DNA of 64,000 bases. It comes from Owenia fusiformis. Its lineage: Eukaryota > Annelida > Polychaeta > Sabellida > Oweniidae. The notes beneath the pieces are model-generated. The model did no database searches. It was not told where the DNA came from and saw only the letters and a list, made by a program, of their open reading frames with translations. Both the position numbers and the translations under genes were made by a program. Location of the stretch: positions 1,061,730-1,125,729 of the forward strand of contig CAIIXF020000007.1 in the NCBI GenBank assembly GCA_903813345.2, in the 5' to 3' direction. Shown piece by piece: positions 11,345 through 23,929 of the stretch (its first letter is position 1; every line of letters starts with the position of its first letter).

Positions 11345-12780
11345 AAATCTAATTTATTTCACAATCTTTAGTTTCTCCTCAGACGTCCACATATTTTCAT
11401 AATTGTTAAACCTCCTTCAAAGGGAGCATGGCTGAAGAAACAATGATTTTATTATGCAATATTTTAGGTTTAAATTACACAGTAGTGTTAAATTGCTTTG
11501 TACAAAGCATTTTGACGAAAAAGCTTCATACAGTATCATAACAAATTATATTTGAGATGTAACACAGGCATAATAACATTCAACGTTACAATTACAAAGC
11601 TTCTTGTTAAAATGCTCCATAAAAAGCCTTAACCCTGCTATGTAAAAGGTATCTTAGACTCCATATAAAATACAATTTATTATTCCTTATATTAGCTTAC
11701 CTTGTAAATATAAGATGTAGAATACAAATGTTCCTATATGTCGATAAGTGCTTCTATTTAACATATTTCCTGATAACAAAAACAAATTCTGATGAACACA
11801 AAAATGAGGTCTATTGGTGCATTCTAATATTATTGTGTTACATATATAGATATATTACCATCCACTTTTAAATTTTGAATAAACAATTAAGTTTAAATCA
11901 AATTCATGTTTTTGATTTATAGAATTAATGATGTGGTCAATGTACTAACTAAACAATTATGTTCCATGATAAATTCAATTAACATGAGCCATTTGATGAC
12001 ATTTACTCATATATAACACCCATCTGTTTCCTCTATGTCCATTATAAATTAATGTAAATGTTTGTCCTTATGATTTTATCCAACGAATGTTCTTTAGGGA
12101 TATGGTTTTGACAGGCTAGTTCAAGGATGTACTCTGGACAATATTGCTAGTTGTGCTGAGTGATGGCAGCCAATTATGCTCTGAAAATGTATCTGGTTGG
12201 GAAACATAATAAAGTTCACACTATAAATAAATATCAGATCATAGGCTTCATTTTAACATGTTACATTTACCACGTCAAACAATAATGGTACATGGTCCAT
12301 TTGTGATTCAGATGGCAAAATTCAATGATCATATCCATATACGTACATGAGCAATGGCATACATATAGTAAACATACAGGCTGGGCCAATAAAATGAGTA
12401 AACCTTCATGTTCAAGTTCACTTTTTTCAAGTATGGATTAATGAGACATTCTCACTGGTCAGTATCAAGAGTGATGATTTTGATATTTTTAGTTTCATTG
12501 AATTAATATTCTGAACAAATTATCATACTTCAGACTTTCCATATCGAATAAGACAAATTTGGTTCAAATATCAAAGTATTACGTCAACTATAAAGTAGTT
12601 TAATTCGACAAAAAACTTAAAAATATCAGAAACGACAATTATCGTCCGCCATCTTAGATGTGAAAGTTACAGCCATTACCTTCAATTGACACTAACCAGT
12701 GATTCTATGCTGCAAATTCTGTGAAAATGTATCACAATATATAGAAAGATAAAGAAATTAGAGTGATATTATGAGAACTT
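11345..12780. other. AT-rich intergenic sequence, nothing recognised
   Basis: This lies between the NDUFA10 3' end and the first visible astacin-like exon. No exon, array or element could be supported. Confidence 0.35.
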
Positions 12781-12784
12781 TATG

Positions 12785-13212
12785 GTCAAGCCTTGTATGT
12801 CACACCATTGAAAACTGAATCATCTAACAGTGGTTATCATTGAAGGTCAAATCTTTAATCTAAAGTCAGATTTGAACTTCTGAAAACGTAGACAATTTTC
12901 CAAAAATTTAGAGTCAGCCATGACAGGATTTGAAAAAATTGGGCAATTTGAAGCAAATTGACAAAATACCTTTTTTAACCTTTTTTGACCTTGAGAAGGT
13001 CATTGAAGGTCAAATCTGAACTTCCTAGAACTTGTCGTTGATTTTGAAAATATTTGAAGTCAGTTTAAACAGTAAAGAGTTCTTCTTAAGTTTTTGGAAG
13101 TTGTAAGAATTGGTTACAGACACAGAATGTCCACGACAAACTGCCGTCACAATAAAGTTGGAGGCCATAAGTAAAATATATTTCCACTTTTGGTGGTGAC
13201 ATAATACCAAAC
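12785..13212 (+). repeat. Dispersed GGTCATTGAAGGTC repeat, copy 1
   Basis: This copy carries the motifs GAGAAGGTCATTGAAGGTCA and AGTCAGATTTGAACTTCTG and ends near GGTGGTGACATAA. The same series recurs at about 17560-18312 and 33120-33667, all in the same orientation, each with internal subrepeats of about 120 bp. The class of element is not recognised. Confidence 0.75.
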
Positions 13213-13504
13213 AAAAAACTAAACTTATAACCAATACAACCGTTTGTTTAATTCAGTATTGTTTACCACAATAAATATACAATTTGGCATGACATTAAAT
13301 GCTACAATCTATAGGTGCATCAAACAATGAAATCGTTCAACACCTAAGAGCATGCATAAAGGTAGGTACACTCTTTGTACTTATCCAAAGCGAAATTCAA
13401 GAGTCTAAGTTTATCACACAATCTATTGTCCAGCATGTTCTAGTAGGATACATGATTATCTAGTTATCTAGATATTGTAGAGATATTTCCTAAAGTCAAT
13501 TTTC

Positions 13505-16500
13505 CTATTTGTCTATGCCCAAGTTCCATAATATTTCTTTTTCACCAAGCTCCTTCCTAAATCCTGGCCTGAATTGAGTGCAAGGATGCTGAAAAGAGAG
13601 CATTATATTCTATTAATAAAAGGGCATTACTGCTTTCACTATAACAAACAATTCCCAGAGAAAACCTCAACCTCCAGAGAACATCCTTAAAATTGGAGAT
13701 TATTGTGCACGAGCCCATTATTGCATGCTTTATGATAATGCGTGTTTAGCTACCTATGTGGATTGGTGTCATTTCAAAATATTGGTTTCAAAAAGGCCTT
13801 GTAACGCCAACTTTTTGTTCTTACATTTTCAAACAACAGAGAAGCAAATATTTAATCAGTACTCAAAGAAAGCATGTTATTCTCTTCCCATTTAAAGTAA
13901 CCTTTCTGTACTACCTTATAAAGTTCCCTACCTTGTCTAAGATTTCAAGGATGGCATAAGCATCATCTCCTGTGGGGAACATTTCAGGGCAACGGTCATA
14001 CCAGAATGGACGAGAAAACAATCTGTCTAGTGCCACTTTGTTGTTAAAACTAGAAAAAAATATATCAACAGAATTAGCTAAATAAACAAAACAAGAAAAT
14101 CCAGTGAAAAATCATGAAAAATACAAAGACACAAAGTTAGAAGGGAATGGATAAAGGGAAATCTGTTGGTGTCAAATATGTACAGTAGGGAATACCATCT
14201 TAGTAAAATCTTAATTCAGACATTTTTTCAATTGAAGCTGTGAGAGTTAAGTCCAATGTCAAGTTTATATTACCTTTAATCCCCCTTCTTTAGGCAATTC
14301 ATATTAAACGAATATAGTAAAATTGAAACAAGGAAACCTTTTTTGACTTACTATCGTCTGTAGAAACTCCAGTCATCCTCGCGATTAATTTCCCAATCAC
14401 TGAATTTATTGGCATCTTCATTTAGGTCAGGTTCCAGTTTGAGCTGTTCTATTTCTTCAACGAGCTAATAACAGATTTCCATAGATTATTAAATTATTAT
14501 CTAAAACACTTTAGTTCATGAAATCATAAATTAGATGATGTAATAATCTCAAAGAAATAATCTACCAGATAACTAATAAGAAATATTATTATTTCTTCCC
14601 ATCTTATTTACATGAGCAATTTTACATGTAATCCAATCAGATTTTAGGATTATGATCAATGGATAATAACTTACAATATCCCATTCTGGACCGTAATCTT
14701 GCCAGTTGTACTCGACCACTTCTCCAAACTTTCTCATTTGGGGGATGAACTTATTCTTATAGACCTTTTCCATGTTAGTCAGGAAATCATCATTCAAAAT
14801 CTTGCTGTTTACTTCCATGGGCTGCAATCATAGAAAAATATATTTGATATTGAAGCTTAAATAAAATATAAAATTATTTTTACAGCATTTAATTTAAAAG
14901 TTAATTCTGAACTTGAAAACAGCAACTCTCTGGGGAAGTAAAATCTACTGAACAAACCAATGTTCTATCAAATCACTAGTCATTTTAACTTTCATAATAG
15001 AAATTACTGGGCATTAGAACTGTGTTTGGTAATATGACATGACATCATATTAGTTGAGGTCCTACTCTCATATGACATCAGCCAATAAAACTTGAACCAA
15101 GTCTGATAATTCATAACTTGCAATGTCCCATTCTGGACTGAAGTTGAAATAACTGTTTGAAGCTTACACTGTACTCACTAATATGTCATTGTGATGACAT
15201 CAAAGACTCAATAAAATATGAATGTATATATTTCTATGATGAAGTTATTAAACTGATGTAATATTATACTGAAATTGATGTCATCTCATACTAGTCTCAA
15301 AATGGTTATTATTAGATCATCGAGCTTTTTTACTTTCAGATATCTTCTTTCTTCATCAATCCAATATGACTGTTCTCAACAACACAGAACTATCATTTTA
15401 CAGAATACTAACATTTGTCTTGGATGATATATAGGATTGGGATATCACAGCTGCTCTTAAAGGGCATAGTCAACATTTACAAAATTTTCAAAGATTTCCA
15501 ATATTTTTGGAAAATCAATAAGGTAAAACCTGAGAGTTTTCAAAGATGTTTTGTGTTAGGCCACCCAAATCAACAATGCATTCATCGTTACAACTGGACA
15601 ACTTCAACAAACTTTTATTAATATGAATACTGTACATCCAATTTATTAAACAAATATCAATCAGCCATATTTACATAACTGTACAAATAAGTTTTTTCTT
15701 TCTATCAAGAAGTGACACTTGTACAATATACTGGTACACATTATTACTAAATTCTATATTGTACCGTCATATGTAACAATTTATTCACCAATGAAGGCAT
15801 CACATGAAGCAGGTGAAAAAGGTGTCCCTAGATTGTTTGATAAAGTTCGTTTACCATATTGTGTATATATCACAATGCATTTGTAGAGTGTATGAGAATG
15901 TTTTCTGAATTGTACTACAACTTTCCTCATGTTCCATAACTGTATTACAAAATGTCTCAATTTCAAAATGTCTGAAATGCGTCTAGAATTATTTAGTCAT
16001 ATAATGTGAATTAAGAATTTAAGAGAGTCTCCAGATAATATATTAGACCCTTGTCAGTTTGATTCTAGTTTGCATCATACTAGAATAGTCATTTCCGTAT
16101 AAGTTGTAAAATGTGACAGTGTTCCACATGATTCCCGTAACCGTATTCACTGATGTATGCAGTTTACCATCAACTGAGTATTCACCATTCAATAAAATGG
16201 CAGAACAATTGTTATACCACCAACCACCGTGCTTGTCGTTGACACCATCTGTACATTTTAATGGGCTATTCTCATTATCAGCATCCAACGTAGTGAACTC
16301 TTGGCCATTTGGTGTAAACAAAGGGTTGAGGTTAAGTGAGTCACCTGCATTTCCATCATCGAAATCACCCAGGGAAAGCCTGTAATTGTCAGATTCGTCA
16401 GCAATGGAGAATGATCTGTAGGTGGCACTGTACCATGTACCTCCAGGGTGCTTCATCTCGAAATGAGCTTCATATTGTCCACTTGAGCTTAGATAGTGGA

Positions 16501-19500
16501 TACGATCATTTCCGAGCCAAAACTCATCAGCAAGACTCCCAAAGCCATGTTTATAGTCATCCCAGTCTCTTGAAAACTCCAATATGCCATCGATCCTGTG
16601 TTGTATGATGGTGGAACCATTATGGCAGTACACAGGGAAAGGGTATGGACTTCCTGCGGGATGAATCAGATATGTTCCATCAATAATTGCGCCATTGGTG
16701 TACCACTCAGTACAATCATGTGCTACTTCATTAGCAAGTGGTTCTTCATATGAATGTGACCAGCTGGTGACTGTCTCTATCATAGATGGAATGAAATCAG
16801 ATATGATGGTCCTGTTTAACAAATAGCACTTATTGATGCTGTGGTTATAGTTAATTCCTCTGCAAGTGCTATCAGCTGAACACTGACTGTTGCAGTGGGC
16901 TAGTGATCTAACATATGCTCCATTGCTGTCTCCTGTAGGATCCAAGAATTTTGAGTTTTTCATCCTTTTGTACAGTACTTGCCTGCTACTTGCCATTGTA
17001 AATATCAGCAGAACGGTCAGTAGAATTAACACTCGTGCCATTTTATACATGACTTATCTTTTACGAATTATGTTTAAATAATTCTACAGGTATGAATACA
17101 TAGAGTATAAATGTAGTTTTGTCTTATGTTGAGGGTTTTTCAATCATAATCTTTCCGTCTTTGTCTGACATCCACAATTATCAACTTATACTCAAGCTCT
17201 GCAAACTTTAAAATGATTATGAAACAGATTATTGATGGATCATGCCTTTTGTTGAGACAAGATATTGATGAACTAGTATTCTATATCATCAAAAAGGAGG
17301 GTGACTGACCAATCAAATGCTAGAAATGCTAGTTTGCTATACATGTTCAGAATGTATCTCAGGCTTTGAGGGTATCATATCTAATGCACCAATTTGAGTA
17401 ATAGAAAAGAGAGAAGAACATATGGAAATCAGCAAATACAGAAATGTAATAAATCGTATAATATCTCAGCATAATGGCCTAAAGGAGAAAAACTTATAGG
17501 ATTAAAATCATTGTATAATATAATTTTTAAAAAGAATAACACAAAGAACCAAGCCCACATCATCCCTACTAATAAATAAATCAACAAAATACTGAGAAAT
17601 CTGTAGATGACTTTGACAAAATGGTCAATTTGAAGCAAGTTTTTATACCCTGAGAATGTCATTGAAGGCGAAATTTCAAATCTTAAGTCAGATTAGAACT
17701 TCTGGGAACTTAAAGATGATTTGGAAAAATAAATTGGTCAATTTGAAGCAAGTTGAAAAAAGACCTTTTTGAGCCTGAGAAGGTCATTGAAGGTCAAATC
17801 TTTTATGACTTTTATAATTCATTGAAGGTCAAATCTATAGTCAGATTTGAACTTTAAAATCTTGAGAACTTGTAGAAAAATTGGTCAAATTGAAGCAAGT
17901 TGAAAAAAGTCTTTTTTGACCTTTCTTTGACCTTGAGAAGGTCGTTGAAAGTCAAATCTTAAATTTAAAGTCAGATTTCCACTTCTGATAATTTGTAGAT
18001 GATTTTGAAAAACAATTCGATAAGTTTGAAACACTAGTTGAAAAAATACCTTTTTGACCTTTTTTAACCTTTTTTGAACTTGAAAAGGTCATTGAAGGTT
18101 GAATATTTTATGTTAAGTCAAATTTGAACTTCTGAAAACTTGTAGATGATTTGGAAAAAAATTGAAGTCAGTCTAAACAGTATTTGTTAAGATATCTGAA
18201 GTTTTAAGAATTTGTTACATACACCAACCGCCGCCTGCCACCTACCAACCACCGCCACAAAAACGAAGACCATAACAATATGCCACTACTTCTTGGTGGT
18301 GACATAATTACAGGAAGCAAGCAGGATATAATTTGATGATGCCATACATGTTCCATGGCCCATGTAGATAGTTTATAATTACCAAGCATACGAAACCAAA
18401 TATTAACTGTTTTACCATGCTAACAGAAATAAGTCCTTTATCAAACACATCTTGTATTTGAACTTGTGTCATATTCACATTTCAATTGGTAAAAGAAGGC
18501 AAATGACCAACAGAGATTCCAATACTTTATTGATTAATGATAATTGTTTATGACGTTTAGTGTACCAGCAATATTCCCTTCAGACCAAAGGCCTTATGTT
18601 ATTTTTTGTTTATTTAAAAATTGCTTGTTTATGGGGGCCTTTTGTAATTAATGGTTTTAATTAATATAATGAATTAACAAATAAAAATTTGTATTTCCTT
18701 TTAGATGATAACCATATGTATGATTAAACCAAATACCATATAAATGGGGACAGCATATTTTGGAAGGTTAAACAAGCGTGTGAAACTATTGGATGTTATT
18801 GACATGATATATAAAACTGTTAATGAATTACATCATAAAAAGAAATCTAATACATCAGAAGATTAGTATCATAACTTATACTAGTTTTCTTCAGTATAAT
18901 AATGTAAAAGTAAGTAAAACTTGAAGTTTTATAACTTTGAATGAAGTATGTTAATTTCTAGCATAAAAATATAATTTTAGTACTTAAATTCTGTGACCAA
19001 TCAATCATAATACGTAAATATGACACCATTAATATAAATTAATTGAATGACACAGACATCAAACAACAAATATTGTTAGACAGTGTCTTTGCCAACAAGA
19101 AACTTTAACTGAATTCAATATTCTATATTTGGTAATTAAAGATCAATAACAATGAAGCGTGATGAAATACTGATCAGATCTCATATTCTGTGTTTCTATG
19201 ACAACTAATTAATTAGGAGGTGAAAGGTTCTATGTTTGTCTATAAGAACTGTATGCCAATAATTTTCCCAAATTGTGTAAACTGTACACATTCTTTAATC
19301 CCAAGAATATTCTCTTGGAGGGATTTCCCATAATCCAATGGTATAGTTCCAAGCAGATTTTGAGATAACGGGAAATTCAATCTTTAATACACACCATATT
19401 GGGTTGTTTTGGTTTGTATCACTGAGCATTTTTTGGGAATCGACTTTCATAAAAAATCAATTAAATAAGCTTAACATAGCTGAGAAATGAGAACTGAATT

Positions 19501-22500
19501 CTCTGGCATTCAAGTAAATGCAGAATTAACCTTTTGCTGACAATAACTTTTTTATGTCTTGATGAATGCAGCAGTGACAGTGAATCATGAAGGATGCATT
19601 TCATTGCCTTTCATCACAACAGAAAATATAATGTGCGCTGATAGTCATGATGTTGATTAGGGTTCCCACAATACATTATGAAACGTTACGATACATATCT
19701 CGATACTTACCTACCGATACGAGCAATGATTCAATACATTTTCATTCTGTTGAAAATTTTAGAACGTTCACCTAAACGTTATGTCTATAATTATGAACGA
19801 AAATTTGTTTGCTTTTTATTCAACATATCAAGATGAAGTAATATTTCTAAATTATGTATATTGGCTCTGGTAGGTTCAGAGACGAGTGGAAGAACTGTTC
19901 AATTTGAAAAAGAAAATTGCAATAATCGACCTTGTATGTTAACAAATAAACTATGAAATCAAAATGATGATGTCCTGAAATAAATGCATAAAATGCAAAA
20001 TGTGACCTGGATTTCATAATTTTCAATTACATTTACTAAAAGATCACTAAAATCTAAAAGATTTTTAGTTGATACAGATGAGATAATACTAGCTCCTAGT
20101 ATTTCTATACTTTTGACTATTACATGCCATTTTGTGCCAAAATATGTGCAAATCTTGCGTTAAATACAGGTACAAATTTTTGGCAAATTCCCGATGAAGC
20201 ATAACAATTGTCCATTTATACTCAAGTAGACACTCTTACAGAGTTATCAACTAATATATAGAAATATTGAGACTTATAATGAGATGTGGGTGGGGTTGCA
20301 GTCAAATTGGATGCTAAAGGGTGGGGTTGCAGTCAAATTGGATGCTAAAGGGTGGGGTTGCAGTCAAATTGGATGCTAAAGGGTGGGGTTGCAGTCAAAT
20401 TGGATGCTAAAGGGTGGGGTTGCAGTCAAATTGGATGCTTAAGGGTGGGGTTGCAGTCAAATTGGATGCTAAAGGGTGGGGTTGCAGTCAAATTGGATGC
20501 TTAAGGGTGGGGTTGCAGTCAAATTGGATGCTAAAGGGTGGGGTTGCAGTCAAATTGGATGCTTAAAGGGATCCAACACCTTACAAAACTTCTTAACGGA
20601 GAGGAATAAGGGAAAATGCTTGCCGGATTCTGAATCTGTGTATTTTTTAATGATTTTTCACCGTCTTAGAATTTCAATTTTTTTCTTTTGAAAAAATGAG
20701 ATTTGCATTGTTTTTCAATTAGACAAATGAGTAAACATGAATAGCTCGAAATCTAACGGTGAGATTTTGTTTTAAAAAATCATGGATATCAAGGCTAAAT
20801 ATAGCTATACAATAAACATAAAAAAGCAATGCTTGGACTCTTCATATTCACACAAAAAATTAATTAGTAAATGAGGTTTGATATTTGTGAGAATAAGTTG
20901 TACGAGTCGCAATGCTCTACAAACACCAGACTACAGGGTGGATTAGGATCAATGACACACATAAAAATTAATTTAAAAATATTTCATGATAATTATCTCA
21001 AACAAAAGCAGTTAGCGAAGGATACATTTCATTACACTCAATAAATAGTTATCACTTTTGACTATATATACATATCTCATGGGAATGTATTTCCATCTGC
21101 TCAAGATATCATATTTTAGCTTCGAAAATCACAATCGTTGGATAATACATTTGTCTCAGAATGATAGGCCACCCTGTAGCAATGTAGCTTTCACTTGAAG
21201 TGTACCCTTGAGAATAATGCACTTACTTTCAAATTGGTCTTGCTTTTGTGGTGTATGTGGCTTTTTAGCAAAACTGCCACGCTCATTTCTTTCCAGAACC
21301 ATCTTGTTCACATGTAACACTAGGCTATACGCGCATGTATAGACAGATGACATAGATACATATAAATTATATACTGCACCTGTATTTACTTACATGGGAA
21401 TATTCCCTTTGGAAAAATGCAAATGCATGAACATATATTTTCATCTTATATATGACTTCAAGCTAACATATTATTTCATATTTATATTTTCATAGTTAGT
21501 CTAACATAAATAATAGATCCATGAGAACAATATTCTTTGTTTTCTTAAAAATTGATGGGTTTACTGTGAATTCAATAAATTACAATTTGCAAGGGGTAAG
21601 TATACTGTATGACCTTAGTTGCAAAGTACTGTTTATATATGCAGCTCAATAGCATAAAATATGTTGAATGAAGCATATGGTATGGATTAGTCGTGTGACA
21701 CACAAACTGACCAATACATGAGGGTATTAGCTACTTTTCACAGAAACCAAAGGAGGACAGTGCTTTTATTTCAACTGGGAGCTTACCTCCACACGACTGA
21801 TCATGTGACCATGGTGTTGGGTCCCTTTAAGGGTGGGGTTGCAGTCAAATCGGATGCTAAAGGGTGGGGTTGCAGTCAAATTGGATGCTAAAGGGTAAAG
21901 ATTCTTACCTTATTCCTCTTAATGATACGCTCTCGTAGAGTTGACACTGGAGCATCTAGGTATATGGTGAGATGTGGTGCCCAAAGTTCACAAAGACTGT
22001 TTTCTCTGATCATGTAGTAGTACTTCAATGCTACAAAAATATGAGAAATCATTAGTTTAACTTCATTTTTCCTGTAGAAGTAGCTTCACTCAAAGACATC
22101 AATGGTGCTTATATTTTCCTTTTGATTTGATGGTTTTTAAACATACATACATTTATCAATTGTGGTACATTTATATACAATATTTGAATATCCTACAATT
22201 TATATGAAATCTTCCACCAAGAAGAATTGAGCAACATATTATATGGATCAGATCCTGGACTATGTATTTTGCGGATGCAATGGAAAAATGAATAAGCTTT
22301 CATATTTTTCTAGTAGTTGTCAAAGCAAATAAAGTATTTTCATCTAAGGTACATCGAATTTTATAAACAAAGTTTTAATTGAATGCAAATATAACCAAAT
22401 AAATGTCATGCAGTATTGTGCTTCAAGCCTACCATCTTTTGAGATGTAACCCATCTTGTTCAAAACTTCAGCGAACACCAGGTCACTCCATACTGATCTG

Positions 22501-23539
22501 TCCAAAACAACTCCTTGGCCTAAAATGTAAATCCAATGAATATCATAAGTTGGAGACATTAAATAAATGTGTGTTGCTGATGTAATCTTAATTCAAGGTT
22601 CCCTGAGAAGTTAACCCAGAATTCATTTTTAAAATACACAAAACCCATGAAGTGAATCACATTATCCCTTGTCAAAATGTTTGAGTTATTTCCAGCTAAT
22701 ATTTTACTTGGTTTTCTAAATGAGGGAGATGAATTCAAAATATTGTCCATTGATAAAAAATGTTTTCGATTAAATTTTTCTTCCTGAGAATACTGCCGAC
22801 ACCATTATACTTGGATGAGTTTTACAATGTAACCTAGGGGGAGAGAGGACATATTAGCTGGTAAGTAGATATGTGGTTATATAACGATAAATTTCTGTGC
22901 ATAATTCCTTAAGTGACAACACTGCAGAGTTTGACTTTATCTGCAGCAACATGGGATGTGTGAATAATGTTTGTGGATAATTCCTATGTGGAATGACTTA
23001 CCTGTGTTAAGAACATGCACTAAAGCTTCTGCATACTTGTAGAATCTTTGCACATACATCCTAACTTGCAACCCTCCAACTTTTCCTCCCATTGACTCAT
23101 ATCCACCATAAAAGTCTGCCATGTCGTACATCCTGGCGTTTGGAGGTAAAAATTTGTTTAATTCCCTCAAATCAAAATCTCCTAAAGTGTAGACATCAGT
23201 ATCGGTAGTTTCTGGCACATACCAAAAATCAAGTTCTTTGGCTAATTTTTTAGAAAATTCTGTTTTACCGACACCAATATTCCCATCGACGCAGATAATT
23301 TTGGCATTTTCATCCATGCGTTTCATCGTTGATTCAAAGGTGAGAAACTGGTGCCACATTCTGTAAGGTTTGGTCCTGTAAGGCCATGGTGGTATCATCC
23401 CTTCACGAGGTTTCCCATGAGCTGATGTAATTGATGCTACTTTTGTTGCTAGTACAGGTGTGGCTTTTAGAAGAGTTTGGGATGTTTCAATCTGTGGCTG
23501 CAGGCGTGCAAGGCACGCCCTTGCTGTGCGGGACAGCAT
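13505..23539 (-). CDS. NDUFA10: NADH dehydrogenase 1 alpha subcomplex subunit 10
   Basis: This is an accessory subunit of mitochondrial complex I with a deoxyribonucleoside-kinase fold. There are seven exons (minus strand): 23539-23002, 22519-22433, 22030-21909, 14821-14675, 14464-14352, 14049-13932, 13588-13505. All have GT-AG borders and matching phases, giving 402 aa. The start MLSRTARACLARL is Arg-rich and lacks acidic residues, as in a mitochondrial presequence; an in-frame GTG nine bases upstream was not used. Residues about 80-100 hold VDGNIGVGKTEFSKK, an intact P-loop; GQGVVLDRSVWSD is the DRS-type motif; the C-terminus has a RPGFRKELG segment. As remembered, human NDUFA10 is 355 aa with a degenerate P-loop. 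Intron 3 (7.1 kb) contains a nested gene. An AG just upstream of the start could be a 5'-UTR splice acceptor. Confidence 0.9.
14822..16042. other. NDUFA10 intron 3, distal part
   Basis: AT-rich intron sequence between exon 4 and the nested fibrinogen-domain gene. A candidate AATAAA for the nested minus-strand gene lies near 15780-15788. Nothing else was recognised. Confidence 0.4.
16043..17050 (-). CDS. Secreted PAN/apple plus fibrinogen-domain protein
   Basis: Single-exon gene, 335 aa. Residues about 4-22 form a hydrophobic signal peptide (ARVLILLTVLLIFTMA). Residues about 25-80 are PAN/apple-like with Cys at 53, 57, 63 and 75. Residues about 112-335 form a fibrinogen C-terminal domain: DCTEWYTNGAIIDGTYLI, DWDDYKHGFGS, EFWLGNDRIHYL, NYRLSLGDFDDGNAGDS, FTTLDADNE, and GGWWYNNC before LNGEY. 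Paired Cys are at 113/142 and 266/282; DADNE sits at the usual calcium loop. Secreted fibrinogen-related proteins of invertebrates often act as carbohydrate-binding lectins; that role here is inference. Two starts are possible (M1 or M4); M4 gives the more typical signal peptide. The gene is entirely inside NDUFA10 intron 3, same strand. Confidence 0.88.
   Translation of the reverse strand: MYKMARVLILLTVLLIFTMASSRQVLYKRMKNSKFLDPTGDSNGAYVRSLAHCNSQCSADSTCRGINYNHSINKCYLLNRTIISDFIPSMIETVTSWSHSYEEPLANEVAHDCTEWYTNGAIIDGTYLIHPAGSPYPFPVYCHNGSTIIQHRIDGILEFSRDWDDYKHGFGSLADEFWLGNDRIHYLSSSGQYEAHFEMKHPGGTWYSATYRSFSIADESDNYRLSLGDFDDGNAGDSLNLNPLFTPNGQEFTTLDADNENSPLKCTDGVNDKHGGWWYNNCSAILLNGEYSVDGKLHTSVNTVTGIMWNTVTFYNLYGNDYSSMMQTRIKLTRV
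17560..18312 (+). repeat. Dispersed GGTCATTGAAGGTC repeat, copy 2
   Basis: The longest of the three copies, with about five internal subrepeats containing GGTCAATTTGAAGCAAGTTG and GGTCATTGAAGGTCAAAT. It ends with CTTGGTGGTGACATAATT. It lies in NDUFA10 intron 3. Confidence 0.75.
18313..20283. other. NDUFA10 intron 3, AT-rich, nothing firm
   Basis: No gene or array is seen. Around 19660-19760 a sequence beginning AGGGTTCCCACAATACATTA resembles the end of a DNA element, but no partner end was found. Confidence 0.3.
20286..20566. repeat. 31-bp minisatellite, left part (~9 copies)
   Basis: The unit contains GGGTGGGGTTGCAGTCAAAT and GGATGCTAAA, 31 bp. Some copies have GGATGCTTAAGGG in place of GGATGCTAAAGGG, creating TTAA sites. 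The array is continued by two copies at 21827-21897 on the other side of an inserted element. Confidence 0.92.
20567..21826. mobile_element. TTAA-targeting non-autonomous DNA element (piggyBac-like)
   Basis: The ends AGGGATCCAACACC and GGTGTTGGGTCCCT are inverted repeats flanked by TTAA at 20563-20566 and 21827-21830. Removing the element and one TTAA rejoins GGATGC-TTAA-GGGTGGGG, exactly the variant unit seen elsewhere in the surrounding 31-bp array, so the insertion boundaries are unambiguous. Length is 1260 bp and no transposase frame is seen. TTAA duplication is the hallmark of piggyBac, but the AGGG terminus is not the usual CCY, so the superfamily is tentative. Confidence 0.8.
21827..21897. 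repeat. 31-bp minisatellite, right part (~2 copies)
   Basis: Two copies of the 31-bp unit, the remainder of the array at 20286-20566. It ends only about 12 bp from the 3' border of NDUFA10 exon 3 (21909), so it abuts that exon's donor site. Confidence 0.9.
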
Positions 23540-23682
23540 ACTGAACACTGAAAAGGGATTTCAATAACATACATGTCATGAAATTGAATTGACTTATAAT
23601 GAAAGTGTTTGACAAAGAAAATTTGACTTTTTATGTAATGCCTAGGTCACATTTGCTCCAATTCATCTGATACATTATACAT

Positions 23683-23805
23683 GTATTACCAAACATGTGT
23701 GAAATGGAATGTTTCATTGTTCGTTCATTTTATGAGAGCTAAATAAAATGCGAACATCAGAGCATAAAACAAACATTTTATTTTTCACACATGTTTGGTA
23801 ATATA
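23683..23805. repeat. Short palindromic element (~120 bp)
   Basis: TATTACCAAACATGTGTGAA at the left is repeated inverted at the right (TTCACACATGTTTGGTAATA). The near-palindrome suggests a MITE or foldback element upstream of NDUFA10. Confidence 0.65.
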
Positions 23806-23929
23806 ACATATCAGAACTTCCGGAAATGACAAGCAACTCGGAACATTTTGGGGAATTTTTTCAGTTCGTTTACATCTCTTGTATAACTGTACTTATTGTT
23901 GATCGGACGGAAGATAAGCTAATGTAGTT

